A DNA stretch of 64,000 bases from JACKHO01 sp041398745 (GTDB lineage: Bacteria; Planctomycetota; Planctomycetia; Planctomycetales; Planctomycetaceae). Positions 27,099 through 35,858 of the stretch are shown piece after piece. The position numbers were made by a program, and so were the translations under genes. A model generated the notes under the pieces. It worked only from the letters and a program-made list of their open reading frames with translations. It ran no database searches and was not told the DNA's origin. Position 1 is the stretch's first letter; each line of letters begins with the position of its first letter. Where the stretch lies: contig JAWKUB010000008.1 of NCBI GenBank assembly GCA_041398745.1, positions 408,560 to 472,559 of the forward strand, given 5' to 3'.

Positions 27099-30000
27099 TC
27101 ACTCCCTTGTGAGCGTTTCGTCCAAATTGAATACGGCCAGACAGACGTTGGTCCAACTGGCGTGTTGAATTGCATCCACCGACTCATTTCGTGGCGAAGC
27201 TCCCATCGCTAGTAGTTCCGCTGCGGCCTCCGGCGATTCCTGGAATGCCAGTCGCGACCGCTCCAGCATCGCTGTCAGAAGGGATTCTTCCTGAGCCGAG
27301 GGATCGCGCGAAAGAACGCGTTGGTACATCACACGGATTCGGTCGGAGTCCGTCAAATTACTGTCGAGCAGTAATCCTTCAGTCAAATGCCGCGCCGCTT
27401 CGACGTAGGTAATGTCATTCTGCGTCAGTAAGGCCTGTAGCGGAGTGTTCGTGCGAGAGACCTTGACATTGCATGTTTGACGAGTCGCCGAATCGAAGAA
27501 CATGGTAGGGGCCACAATGCGGCGCCAGAAGGTGTAGAGACTGCGGCGATACAAAGCCTCGCCGGAGTCCTGCTGATAGCGCTTGTTGCCGAAGGTCGCC
27601 TCTTCCCAGATTCCATCAGGCTGATAACCGTTGACGGCAGGACCACCCATAGTTGCTGCGAGTAATCCGCTGGAGGCGAGTGCCTGATCACGAACCATCC
27701 AGAATGGCATGCGATATCTCACGCCGCGCCCCAGCAGAAGGTTTTGCGGGTCGTGCTGCAAATGCTCCTCGGTTACACGTGATGATTGCCGGTAAGCATG
27801 ACTGGTTACCATGAGCCGCATGAGGTGTTTCACGTCCCAGCCTTGCGTGCGGAAGTCATGGGCCAGCCAGTTCAGCAAATCGAGGTGCAGGGGAACTTCA
27901 CCCTGTGCTCCAAAATCTTCCGTGGTCTTCACGAGTCCGCGCCCAAACACCTGCTGCCAGAATCGATTCACCGTGACTCGTGCCGTCAGTGGATGTTCAT
28001 CGGACACCAGCCAGCGGGCCAAATCGAGTCGGTTGGAATTCTCTCCACTTGCCAGCGGTGGCAGACTCTCAGGCGTGTGGGCGGACACCTGCTCGCCGGG
28101 CTGGTTGTACAATCCCCGGGTCAGCATGAAGGTCTCACGAGGCTGCGGCTGGTCTTCCATCACCATGACTTTGGCAACCGAATTCTGCAGGTCGTTCTTC
28201 GACTTCGTGACCTGTTCTCTTTCCGTGCGAAGTTTTACGCTTTCGGGATCAGACGTGATGAACGCTTCCTCAACGGCGGCCTTCTGTTCTTTCGTTCGTT
28301 GTTCGGGAGCAGTCGACAAGGCGGTAATAAGTTCCTGATTCTGGTCCTCGAGCTCTTTGCTTTCCTGCTGGCTGACACTCAGGCGAAACCGTCCGAGGTT
28401 ATGGCTCACGTGTGGCGAGTCATGCCGGAGAATGAACTGCAGTTGGTCGCCTTCTGCAAGTTTTAAGGCTTCTGGCAACTGGAACACGGCGACATGATTC
28501 GTGTCGATTGGCTTGCCATTGTAGACCGCCCAGCCGGTTTTGCTGTTGCCGTCGAATGCCTTCGTGACTTTGAGATCTCCTTGCTCAAACGTTGCGGCAG
28601 CTGAGGAGAACGTCAGTCGTTGCGGCTCTGAGTTTTCGCCGTGGAGAACGTACAACTCGAACTCGGTGAGCACGAAGTTTCCACTGTCCGATCGAGCCAG
28701 TCCGCCTTTTGTGTGAGACTCATGACGCAGTGCCTCAAGTCGAATGGATCGAACTTCTGGAAGTGAGGTTGATCCCGTGACGGTGTAAGTGTCATTTGCA
28801 GGGTTGTCACCAGATGCAAAAACGGACTGATCAGGCTGCAGCGTCAGTTGCTGATGTTCCGCCTTTGCCTCGGCAGCACGGAGTGTCTCCCAGTTGCTCC
28901 CCTCCTTCAACTTGGCGAGGGTCGACTTCTCCCATTCGGCTCGACTCTCAGAAAGGGTTGCCAGACGGGATTTGAGTGCGTCAGACAGTTTGGCAATCTG
29001 CGCATCCAACTCGCTGAGTTTTGTCTGTTGCGCCTGAGTGGGAGCGGGAATGACTGGCTTGGTTTGTGGATCACCGCCACCGCCGTTGACGGGTGTCTGA
29101 TTAAAGAACGCGAAGAACGCGTAGTACTCTTCATTCGTCAATGGATCGTACTTGTGGTCATGACAGCGGCAGCAGTTGAGAGTGAGGCCGAGCCAGACGG
29201 TGCCCATTGTTTCGGTCATATCCATGACATAGTCAACGCGGTTCTCTTCCGGAATGCGTCCACCTTCACCATTGATCATATGGTTGCGACAGAATCCCGT
29301 AGCGAGCCGCTGTTCGAACGTCGGTTCGGGTAACAGGTCGCCAGCAAGCTGCCAGACTGTGAAGTCGTCGTAAGGCACATTCTTGTTGAACGCTTCGACA
29401 ACCCAGTCGCGCCACGGCCACATGGTGCGTTCGCGATCCCCCTGATAGCCGTTCGAGTCCGCATAGCGCGCCGCATCGAGCCAGTCCCACGCCATGCGTT
29501 CACCATACGCGGGCGAATTCAGCAAACGCTCGACGAGGTTCTCATAGGCTTTTGGTGACTTGTCATTGAGAAACGCGTCGACCTCTGCTGGCGTTGGCGG
29601 AAGCCCGGTCAGGTCGAGCGTAACACGCCGAATGAGTGTGCGGCGATCAGCCTCGGGTGAGGGAGTGAGTCCCTCCTGAGCCAACTTTTCCTGAATGAAT
29701 GCGTCGATGGGATTTCGCACATAGACGTTGGGCTCACTCGGTTTCACCTCGGGGACTGCTGGAGCGACAATGGGAGTGAATGACCAGTGTGCTCCCCATT
29801 CGGCACCCGATTCCACCCACGTCTTCAGCAACTGGACCTGCTGTGGCGTCAAATGCTTCTGCGAATCGACAGGCGGCATTTTCAAGTCGGCGTCGCTGGA
29901 CGTCACACGGGCGAGTAACTCACTCGCGGTCGGATCGCTTCGATCTATTGCAGCCAGTGCGCCTTCTTCTGTATCCAGTCTTAAATCTGCCTCCCGATGA

Positions 30001-30176
30001 TTGGCATCGGGGCCATGGCAGTGGTAGCAGTTCTCCGACAGGATCGGTTTGATGTCACGGTTGAAGTCGGGTGCGTTCTCTGCGGCATTGGCTGAGTAAA
30101 AGGACAGTGCGGAAATCAATCCGACGCCGACGACCGTCTGCAACGTCTTCCAGATATGTTCAGGCTGAAGTCTCAT
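27099..30176 (-). CDS. PSCyt1-DUF1549-DUF1553 cytochrome c-like protein
   Basis: A 1025-residue exported protein with the classical planctomycetal three-part layout. Signal peptide; PSCyt1 haem-binding domain with C50-x-x-C53-H54 (CYHCHG) at about 35-130; DUF1549/PSCyt2 (about 155-360, with LTGLPPTPAEVDAFL and ADSNGYQGD); then DUF1553/PSD1 in the C-terminal third (NRFWQQVFGRGLVKT, SRTNTPLQALLTQND). A helical, Lys/Glu-rich stretch and a beta-rich insert lie between. The biochemical function is not established; a redox role at the envelope is inferred from the haem motif. It is flanked closely by a sulfatase and a WD40 gene. Confidence 0.93.
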   Translation of the reverse strand: MRLQPEHIWKTLQTVVGVGLISALSFYSANAAENAPDFNRDIKPILSENCYHCHGPDANHREADLRLDTEEGALAAIDRSDPTASELLARVTSSDADLKMPPVDSQKHLTPQQVQLLKTWVESGAEWGAHWSFTPIVAPAVPEVKPSEPNVYVRNPIDAFIQEKLAQEGLTPSPEADRRTLIRRVTLDLTGLPPTPAEVDAFLNDKSPKAYENLVERLLNSPAYGERMAWDWLDAARYADSNGYQGDRERTMWPWRDWVVEAFNKNVPYDDFTVWQLAGDLLPEPTFEQRLATGFCRNHMINGEGGRIPEENRVDYVMDMTETMGTVWLGLTLNCCRCHDHKYDPLTNEEYYAFFAFFNQTPVNGGGGDPQTKPVIPAPTQAQQTKLSELDAQIAKLSDALKSRLATLSESRAEWEKSTLAKLKEGSNWETLRAAEAKAEHQQLTLQPDQSVFASGDNPANDTYTVTGSTSLPEVRSIRLEALRHESHTKGGLARSDSGNFVLTEFELYVLHGENSEPQRLTFSSAAATFEQGDLKVTKAFDGNSKTGWAVYNGKPIDTNHVAVFQLPEALKLAEGDQLQFILRHDSPHVSHNLGRFRLSVSQQESKELEDQNQELITALSTAPEQRTKEQKAAVEEAFITSDPESVKLRTEREQVTKSKNDLQNSVAKVMVMEDQPQPRETFMLTRGLYNQPGEQVSAHTPESLPPLASGENSNRLDLARWLVSDEHPLTARVTVNRFWQQVFGRGLVKTTEDFGAQGEVPLHLDLLNWLAHDFRTQGWDVKHLMRLMVTSHAYRQSSRVTEEHLQHDPQNLLLGRGVRYRMPFWMVRDQALASSGLLAATMGGPAVNGYQPDGIWEEATFGNKRYQQDSGEALYRRSLYTFWRRIVAPTMFFDSATRQTCNVKVSRTNTPLQALLTQNDITYVEAARHLTEGLLLDSNLTDSDRIRVMYQRVLSRDPSAQEESLLTAMLERSRLAFQESPEAAAELLAMGASPRNESVDAIQHASWTNVCLAVFNLDETLTRE

Positions 30177-30215
30177 GATGCGGTTCTTCTCTTGTGCTGC
30201 CTCACGTCGTCGATA

Positions 30216-31658
30216 TCAGTTCTCGTCACGTTTTGTGGGAAACCTGGCACCGACATCTGCCCGCCATGCATCCAGCTTGGCCTTCAATTCGGCAACGCGT
30301 TGAGGCTGTGCCGCGGCGAGGTCATGTGCTTCACTGATGTCTTCTGTCACATGGTAAAGCTGCAGCGAGTTGTCTTCGTAGTTTTCAATGAGCTTCCACT
30401 CACCGTCGCGTACGGCGGCACTGGGAAACCCACCCTGATTTCCATAGTGGGGATAATGCCAGAAAGCGGGTGGCCGCTGAGCCTGTTCTTCCCCTTTCAG
30501 GGTCGGCAAGAGGCTGACACTGTCCTGCGCGGACTTCACTCTCGGGAGAGCAAGGGCATCGGTCACAGTGGCGAAAATGTCGGGCGTAACGACGACCCGG
30601 TCGCACTCACTTCCTGCTGCCACGACACCGGGCCAGCGCACAATGAACGGAACGCGAATTCCGCCTTCGTACATCCAGCCCTTTCCGCCACGCAACGGCA
30701 AGTTGCTCGTGGGCCAACCTTCGCTGGTGGAGAGTCCGCCGTTGTCGCTCGTGAAGATGACCAAGGTGTCTTCTTCGAGTTTCAAATCATGGAGAGTTTT
30801 CAGAACGCGGCCCACAGCACCATCCATGGTTTCCACCATGCCTGCATAGACGGCATGATCCTGGACCTGCCGCACGGGACGCGCGCCTTCTTTCGGCCAG
30901 TTGGCCTGATCTTTGGCGACGTCCGTTTTGCGCTTCGCCTGATACTTTTCCTTGAGGTGCTCCTTTGTCATCAGCGGGGTATGAACATCATAGAAACAGA
31001 AGCTGACGAAAAACGGCTTCTCGTTCTTGTGATTCGCTTCGATGAACTTCGAACACTCGTCGGCCAGTCGCTCGGCGATATGTTCACCCTCGGGACCGTC
31101 GGTCAGTCGCGGATTCCCATACGGTGAGAAATACTTCTTACCGCCGTAGGGACCTCCTCGATCGATGCCGCCGAAGTTGAAGTCATATCCCTGATGCTCC
31201 GGCCAGTACGGTTCACTCCCCAAATGCCACTTTCCCGCGTGCAGCGTGGCGTATCCATGCGACTTAAGGTACTCGGCGAGCGTTGTCTCTTCCGATGCCA
31301 GTTGCACTGAGTAAGGCGCCGGGAGCAGCGGTGTGGGACGCTTCCAGCCCGCAGGCTGCGCTGCCCCGATATAGTCGGTGACCCCAGTTCGCTGCGGCCA
31401 GCGACCGGTAACAAGACTCGCTCTTGTGGGAGAGCAAACCTGACAGGCCACGTACCCATTCGTAAATCGCATTCCGTCGCGGGCGAGTTGGTCGAGTGAA
31501 GGCGTTTCGTAGAAGGAGCTTCCCTGGCAGCCAAGGTCCTTCCAGCCTAAGTCATCAGCAAGGAAAATGACGACATTCGGCTGTCGAGCCATTCCCGTGT
31601 TAGCGGCCAGAAGAAGGAACAGGCAGCAAAACATTAATAGTTTGGTCAGTCTCGTCAT
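30216..31658 (-). CDS. Secreted sulfatase (formylglycine type)
   Basis: A 480-residue sulfatase. Residues 1-25 form a signal peptide (MTRLTKLLMFCCLFLLLAAN). NVVIFLADDLGWKDLG supplies the metal ligands, Cys75 in CSPTR would become formylglycine, and GKWHLG and TSDNGG follow. The internal ATG at 31658 fits the leader best. Only 39 bases separate it from the PSD1 gene, so it is probably the first gene of a three-gene operon. Substrate unknown; sulfated polysaccharide is inferred from the family and phylum. Confidence 0.92.
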   Translation of the reverse strand: MTRLTKLLMFCCLFLLLAANTGMARQPNVVIFLADDLGWKDLGCQGSSFYETPSLDQLARDGMRFTNGYVACQVCSPTRASLVTGRWPQRTGVTDYIGAAQPAGWKRPTPLLPAPYSVQLASEETTLAEYLKSHGYATLHAGKWHLGSEPYWPEHQGYDFNFGGIDRGGPYGGKKYFSPYGNPRLTDGPEGEHIAERLADECSKFIEANHKNEKPFFVSFCFYDVHTPLMTKEHLKEKYQAKRKTDVAKDQANWPKEGARPVRQVQDHAVYAGMVETMDGAVGRVLKTLHDLKLEEDTLVIFTSDNGGLSTSEGWPTSNLPLRGGKGWMYEGGIRVPFIVRWPGVVAAGSECDRVVVTPDIFATVTDALALPRVKSAQDSVSLLPTLKGEEQAQRPPAFWHYPHYGNQGGFPSAAVRDGEWKLIENYEDNSLQLYHVTEDISEAHDLAAAQPQRVAELKAKLDAWRADVGARFPTKRDEN

Positions 31659-31928
31659 AGCGTTTGATTCAGTCTCAGGAGGGATCAAATTCTGCTCCCC
31701 TATAGTACAGAATCAAAGGCACTACGCATAAGTGCATGTCACTGCTTCACGCGTCGCACGTTCGCCTGGTGCGCGGTGTTCAGGGTCGTGGGCCCATCGA
31801 CTGTTATCGCCCAACCCACTTTCGACGAATGGTTCTCCTCGCCACGGATCAGCGGAGAGGGAATGTGTCCCGCACTTAAAGAAACTCAAGCGGGCACAAT
31901 GAACTGCGCAAATCCCTTCTGGTTGGCA

Positions 31929-32579
31929 CTACTTCGCGGCGCGAATTTCTTTCAACTTCGACACGTAGGCCGCTGCTGTCTCTCGAATGCGGTTCATGTC
32001 CCCGGCGGCGAGCGCAGATTTCTCTACGAGTGAACTTCCCAGTCCAACCGCGCAGGCTCCGGCTTTTACAAACGACTCCAGCGTATCGAGATTCACTCCG
32101 CCGGTTGGCAACAATCGCACTTGTGGCAGCGGGCCGTGCACCGTTTTCAGGTAGCTGGGCCCCATGACATCGGCGGGGAAGACTTTGACAACATCGGCGC
32201 CCGCTTCCCAGGCCGTCAGGATTTCCGTGGGAGTCATGGCACCGCACATGACCAGTTTGTCGTAACGCTGACACATCTTGATGACTTCGGCGTTCACGAC
32301 AGGTGTCACGATGAATTCGGCTCCCGCGAGAATGGCGGAACGTGCCGTTTCGGGATCGAGCACCGTCCCTGCACCGAGCAGGATTTTATCACCCAGTTCT
32401 TTGCGAACCTGAGAAATAATGTCGAGCACACCTGGCACTGTGAATGTCACCTCAATGACATCGATTCCGCTGTCGTACAACGCTTTGGCAACCTCGACGA
32501 GTTGTTCACCCGAGGGAGCCCGAATAATGGCGACGAGTCCGCAGTCCAGTACCTGTTGCAGTTGTTCGTGACGAGTCAT
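31929..32579 (-). CDS. eda: KDPG/KHG aldolase-like protein
   Basis: A 216-residue class I aldolase of the 2-keto-3-deoxy-6-phosphogluconate / 4-hydroxy-2-oxoglutarate family, the Entner-Doudoroff lyase. The Schiff-base lysine is Lys132 in VVKVFPA, the catalytic Glu43 lies in VIEVTF, and GAGTVLD and LLPTGGV are family motifs. The ATG at 32579 (MTRHEQLQQVLDCG) gives the normal N-terminus. No 6-phosphogluconate dehydratase gene is adjacent, so it might serve another sugar-acid pathway (the 6-phosphogalactonate version is similar). Confidence 0.9.
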   Translation of the reverse strand: MTRHEQLQQVLDCGLVAIIRAPSGEQLVEVAKALYDSGIDVIEVTFTVPGVLDIISQVRKELGDKILLGAGTVLDPETARSAILAGAEFIVTPVVNAEVIKMCQRYDKLVMCGAMTPTEILTAWEAGADVVKVFPADVMGPSYLKTVHGPLPQVRLLPTGGVNLDTLESFVKAGACAVGLGSSLVEKSALAAGDMNRIRETAAAYVSKLKEIRAAK

Positions 32580-32607
32580 ATTGTGAGTCTGAAGGCTGTA
32601 ACGGAAA

Positions 32608-33096
32608 TTAACGGGCGGCGGAGTAGTGCTCGGCGTATTCGAGAGCACGCTGATCAATGAGTTCGCGAAACAGGTCGATATCGACGTCGGTCAACTTTTC
32701 GAAATGCTTCCGGTTGATGACTTCCCGGTTTCGCACGGTCCCCTTGACTGCGACTTCCAGAATGGTGCCACCCGGTCGAAATGGTGTGATGAGCATTTCG
32801 AAACGACTGTAGAGCGAAGCCCCCGGGCGTTTCGCTGCGAAGTCGATGTCATCGCGTCGAATACGGGCTCCCCAGCCTTCGTCTCCGACGACAGTGGAGA
32901 AGTCGAAACCGGGAAAATGGTCAACAAGGCTGCGGAGGCAGTTCTCGATATGATCGGAGAGTTCAATGCGAAACCCGCTGTGGAGTTGGCGCAGTTCTTC
33001 CTCTGTCAACTCTTGCTGTTGCGCGAGTTCATCTTGTCGAGCGCGGGTCTTGGTGCCTCGCTCAATTGCTTTACGCAGTCTTGCGTCGAAATCCAT
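32608..33096 (-). CDS. Conserved hypothetical protein, basic N-terminus
   Basis: A 162-residue cytoplasmic protein with no signal peptide or membrane segment. The first 50 residues are helical and charged (KAIERGTKTRARQDELAQQQ), the rest looks like a mixed alpha/beta domain (GWGARIRRDDIDF, LEVAVKGTVRNREV). I do not recognise a family. It ends 28 bases before the aldolase on the same strand and may be co-transcribed with it. Confidence 0.7.
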   Translation of the reverse strand: MDFDARLRKAIERGTKTRARQDELAQQQELTEEELRQLHSGFRIELSDHIENCLRSLVDHFPGFDFSTVVGDEGWGARIRRDDIDFAAKRPGASLYSRFEMLITPFRPGGTILEVAVKGTVRNREVINRKHFEKLTDVDIDLFRELIDQRALEYAEHYSAAR

Positions 33097-33130
33097 GGAT
33101 TTGGGAACGGTTCAAATGGGCAAATTGAAA

Positions 33131-33163
33131 TGCCGTGAGAATGCAGACGGCATCTGCATTCTT
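33131..33163 (-). terminator. Stem-loop with alternative pairing
   Basis: Two mutually exclusive hairpins share the same bases: AGAATGCAGA with TCTGCATTCT (33038-33047 style spacing, at 33138-33147 and 33153-33162), and TGCCGT with ACGGCA (33131-33136 and 33147-33152). It lies between the anti-sigma gene and the hypothetical gene on the minus strand. There is no strong T-run, so the terminator call is tentative. Confidence 0.35.
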
Positions 33164-33236
33164 ACGTTCCCAGGCTCCATTGAAAACTGTCGACGTTGAA
33201 ACTCTTCGCAAAATGGCGATGAAAACTCGTTGAGAA

Positions 33237-33926
33237 TCAGCTCGCGTTGCCCATGTCAACGGAACCGGGCTCTAATAATTCCTGGAAAGTTTCCTGCAGC
33301 GAACTTTCCAGCGGCTGCCATCCTTGCTGGAGCGACTCCAGCCAACCAGTGTGCGTTGTGGAACCTTCGTCATGCGATGGTTCGACCAGCACGAAGGCTA
33401 CGGTGTCGGTAATACGATCGGTCGATCCGTCGATCCAGCTCACGTACGTCGTCCCGAGGTCGCGAATGGCGGCATTACCTTCTGCCGTTTCTTCCACTGC
33501 CACGAAAACGGGAGGATCAACAATCTCAGTTGCCGTTGGTGCATTGATTGTCGCGACTTGGGGATCGTTGCGAAGATTTGAACCGACCAGCGACAAGAGC
33601 GAAAACAAAGCCACTCCAGCGACCGAAAGCGCCAGCCACCGGGTCAGTCCCGCTTCACTCCGCTTGGTTTCCGGCAACGGCCTATTTGCTGACGATGCAG
33701 CGACAGCGGGTGCAGTCGTTTCGATTTGAAATGATGGAACTACCATGAGGGCTTCGCGGGCCTGCCACGTGGCAATGGCCAAATTCAGCAGGCGAAACTC
33801 TTCCCACGCCGCACGGCATTCAGCGGCGGAGCACTGTTCCCCATGCCGAACAACATCCAGCGGCGCGGACTCGCGACTCAGCACGAGTTCGTCCAACGCA
33901 TTCCGGAATTCCTGACAACCGTTCAT
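33237..33926 (-). CDS. Predicted membrane anti-sigma factor
   Basis: A 229-residue single-pass membrane protein. The N-terminal ~70 residues contain a Cys/His-bearing helical region (HGEQCSAAECRAAW), an Ala/Pro-rich linker follows, then one membrane helix (LTRWLALSVAGVALFSLLSL) and an extracytoplasmic C-terminal domain. Its ATG overlaps the stop of the upstream ECF sigma gene by four bases (ATGA), the usual arrangement of a sigma/anti-sigma pair. The call rests on this context and topology rather than on a clear zinc anti-sigma motif. Confidence 0.72.
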   Translation of the reverse strand: MNGCQEFRNALDELVLSRESAPLDVVRHGEQCSAAECRAAWEEFRLLNLAIATWQAREALMVVPSFQIETTAPAVAASSANRPLPETKRSEAGLTRWLALSVAGVALFSLLSLVGSNLRNDPQVATINAPTATEIVDPPVFVAVEETAEGNAAIRDLGTTYVSWIDGSTDRITDTVAFVLVEPSHDEGSTTHTGWLESLQQGWQPLESSLQETFQELLEPGSVDMGNAS

Positions 33927-34477
33927 GATTCGTCTGGGGCTAAACCCCGCTCCCTCAAATAGTGAGCCATTTCTTTACGGGCGCGAAACAGCCACGTCTT
34001 CACTGTTCCTTCGGGAATTTGCATGACCTCGGAAACCTCGGCCACGCTCAACTCCTGTTGATAGAACAGAATGAAACACTCTCGATAATTCTCTCGCAAA
34101 CCACTGAGTCCACGTTGAACTTCATCTGCCACGTCGGTCACGTGGACCGGCGCGACTTCGATGTCCGGCGTCTCTTCGCAGGGAACCGGAATACTGTTGC
34201 GACGTGACAACGAGGTACGACAGCGGTTTGCAGCGATTTTCAATACCCACGGGGCAAGCCGCCGCGACGAATCCCATCCGGGCAAATACCTGATGGCACG
34301 CAGCAACGTCTCCTGGGCAACATCTTCCGCATCCTGACGATGGTTGAGCATTCGCAGGCAGAGCGCAAACACGCGTCGCTCGAACAATGACACAAATTCG
34401 GCCTGGGCCGCTGTGTCACCGCTCAAACAGCGTTGAACCAACTCCGTCTCAGAATTCGTCACAGTCAGGGTGCTCAC
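33923..34477 (-). CDS. ECF RNA polymerase sigma factor
   Basis: A 184-residue extracytoplasmic-function sigma factor. Region 2 is visible in RVFALCLRMLNHRQDAEDVAQETLLRA and region 4 in LSVAEVSEVMQIPEGTVKTWLFRARKEM. It should direct RNA polymerase to a specific promoter set when released by the overlapping membrane anti-sigma protein. The target promoters cannot be identified from this window. Confidence 0.93.
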   Translation of the reverse strand: MSTLTVTNSETELVQRCLSGDTAAQAEFVSLFERRVFALCLRMLNHRQDAEDVAQETLLRAIRYLPGWDSSRRLAPWVLKIAANRCRTSLSRRNSIPVPCEETPDIEVAPVHVTDVADEVQRGLSGLRENYRECFILFYQQELSVAEVSEVMQIPEGTVKTWLFRARKEMAHYLRERGLAPDES

Positions 34478-34569
34478 ACAGAAATCTACCCCGATGGTAA
34501 CAAGTTGGTTTTACGAATTTCTGGTGATGCAATTGACTGGCTGAGCCTGCTTCGGGAATTTGCTGTAAC

Positions 34570-35592
34570 TTACAGCCATGCAATCTCTTCCGGCTGATTG
34601 GCTCCCAGCCTTGCGAGCGCAAAAGCGCAGGCGCAGTTGCTGTGGAGTTCTCCGAGAGTGCTGCGGAGGTTAAGGACCTCGGAGGAACCATCGAAGGCGT
34701 TGGAAATTAACTGCTCGGCCAGAAAGCCCCCCTCGCCCGAGATGACGACGGTTTCCGGAATCGTCCCCTCACACACTGTCCGCAAGGCCGAAACTCCTCT
34801 TCCGATGAGCGTTGCCCGGCATTGCTCCGCAAATTCCAGTAACTCGTCGCGGGTGAATTCCTCGGTGTCGCCGCACAGTTGTCGTGCCAGTCTGGAGAAC
34901 GCTTCTTCGATTGTCACCGGACGGGAGTTGGCTGTGTCGGTTGATTCAGGCTGTTCTGGCAATTCATTCAGCACGAGAAAGACATCATACGTTGTAGCGA
35001 ACAACTCGTTGGCAAGCGGACGCTCGACACCACCCAATGTGGTCGTGTGCAAGATGCCGATGAGCGGCGTGCGCCGAACGCCGAAGTAGAGTAGTTCCCC
35101 GCTCGCCAGACGCTCTGGATCGGTCCGCCCAGTGGGCATGGGGACGCCCAGTTCGAGCGGGATGATGTCTGTCGTCGTCGAACCAATGTCGATGAGCACG
35201 CCACGCCCGCTGGTTGTCAGTCGGGCACACCACGTTGCCAGCACATGCCAGTTCGCTGCGGCAACAAGTGATGTAATATCCCGCGCGGTCGAAACGTCCA
35301 CGAATTCACCCCCCGACTGCCAGATAAGAACTTCTCGCTTGCCAGCCGCTTCTGCAATGGCGTCGAGAATGAAATTCACGCCGGCAGACTTGGTGGGAAA
35401 ACAATCAGCGAGTTCTCCGGTCATGGTAACCGCGAGTCGGTCAACGGCCCCGAATTGATCAATCAACTCCGACAACGCAGCAGGTAGCTGTTTCCAATCC
35501 GTCCACATGGGAAACGGAATTGAGACGGAGAGTGCTTCACCATCTGACGCTTTCAAATTGGCGCCGCCAATATCAAGTCCGAGAGTTCTCAT
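34570..35592 (-). CDS. MfnF-like protein of the H4MPT/methanofuran C1 pathway
   Basis: A 340-residue protein of the acetate/sugar-kinase-like ATPase fold. LGLDIGGANLKA at the start and IDIGSTTTDIIPL in the middle are the two phosphate-binding loops, and VVISGEGGFLAEQL lies near the end. This matches the hydantoinase-like family tied to tetrahydromethanopterin-linked C1 transfer, whose archaeal member MfnF joins the pieces of methanofuran. Planctomycetes have an H4MPT pathway, so a role in its cofactor synthesis is plausible. No other pathway gene is in the window. The ATG at 35592 was chosen because it opens the conserved strand. Confidence 0.78.
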   Translation of the reverse strand: MRTLGLDIGGANLKASDGEALSVSIPFPMWTDWKQLPAALSELIDQFGAVDRLAVTMTGELADCFPTKSAGVNFILDAIAEAAGKREVLIWQSGGEFVDVSTARDITSLVAAANWHVLATWCARLTTSGRGVLIDIGSTTTDIIPLELGVPMPTGRTDPERLASGELLYFGVRRTPLIGILHTTTLGGVERPLANELFATTYDVFLVLNELPEQPESTDTANSRPVTIEEAFSRLARQLCGDTEEFTRDELLEFAEQCRATLIGRGVSALRTVCEGTIPETVVISGEGGFLAEQLISNAFDGSSEVLNLRSTLGELHSNCACAFALARLGANQPEEIAWL

Positions 35593-35602
35593 ACGTATTT
35601 GC

Positions 35603-35627
35603 CACGAAAACACGAAAGGGCACGAAA
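35603..35627. repeat. Short CACGAAA repeats
   Basis: The heptamer CACGAAA occurs three times at 35603, 35611 and 35621, at 8-10-base spacing. Runs of CACGAAA / TTTCGTG are a frequent intergenic motif in planctomycetal genomes as I recall them; function unknown. Confidence 0.5.
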
Positions 35628-35664
35628 GGTTCTTCCGGGGATTTTGTGAGAGGTCGCTTGGTTG

Positions 35665-35805
35665 ATGCGGTTTGGGTTTGTGTCGAGAATGGTTATTTGG
35701 GGAGGTCTCGATGCAGGAATCGTTGCGGGAGCATTATGCTCGCTTGTTGGGATTGTCGACAGATTGGCGGCTGCGCTGCAGTTGAAGACGAGTGGTCCGC
35801 AATAA
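35665..35805 (+). CDS. Possible small membrane peptide
   Basis: A 46-residue frame with one hydrophobic segment (residues 10-31: VIWGGLDAGIVAGALCSLVG) followed by a short polar tail. It fills a gap between the MfnF-like and kinase genes on the opposite strand. No clear ribosome-binding site is seen, and it could be chance or a gene remnant. Confidence 0.22.
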   Translation: MRFGFVSRMVIWGGLDAGIVAGALCSLVGIVDRLAAALQLKTSGPQ

Positions 35806-35858
35806 GTGACGATGGCAATCGACAAAGAAATGTGCGCCCATTCGAATTGACACGTTCG

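Noticed and set aside
31659..31928. Purine-rich GGAGGG near the sulfatase start
   Set aside because: It is on the plus strand and does not serve the minus-strand ATG.
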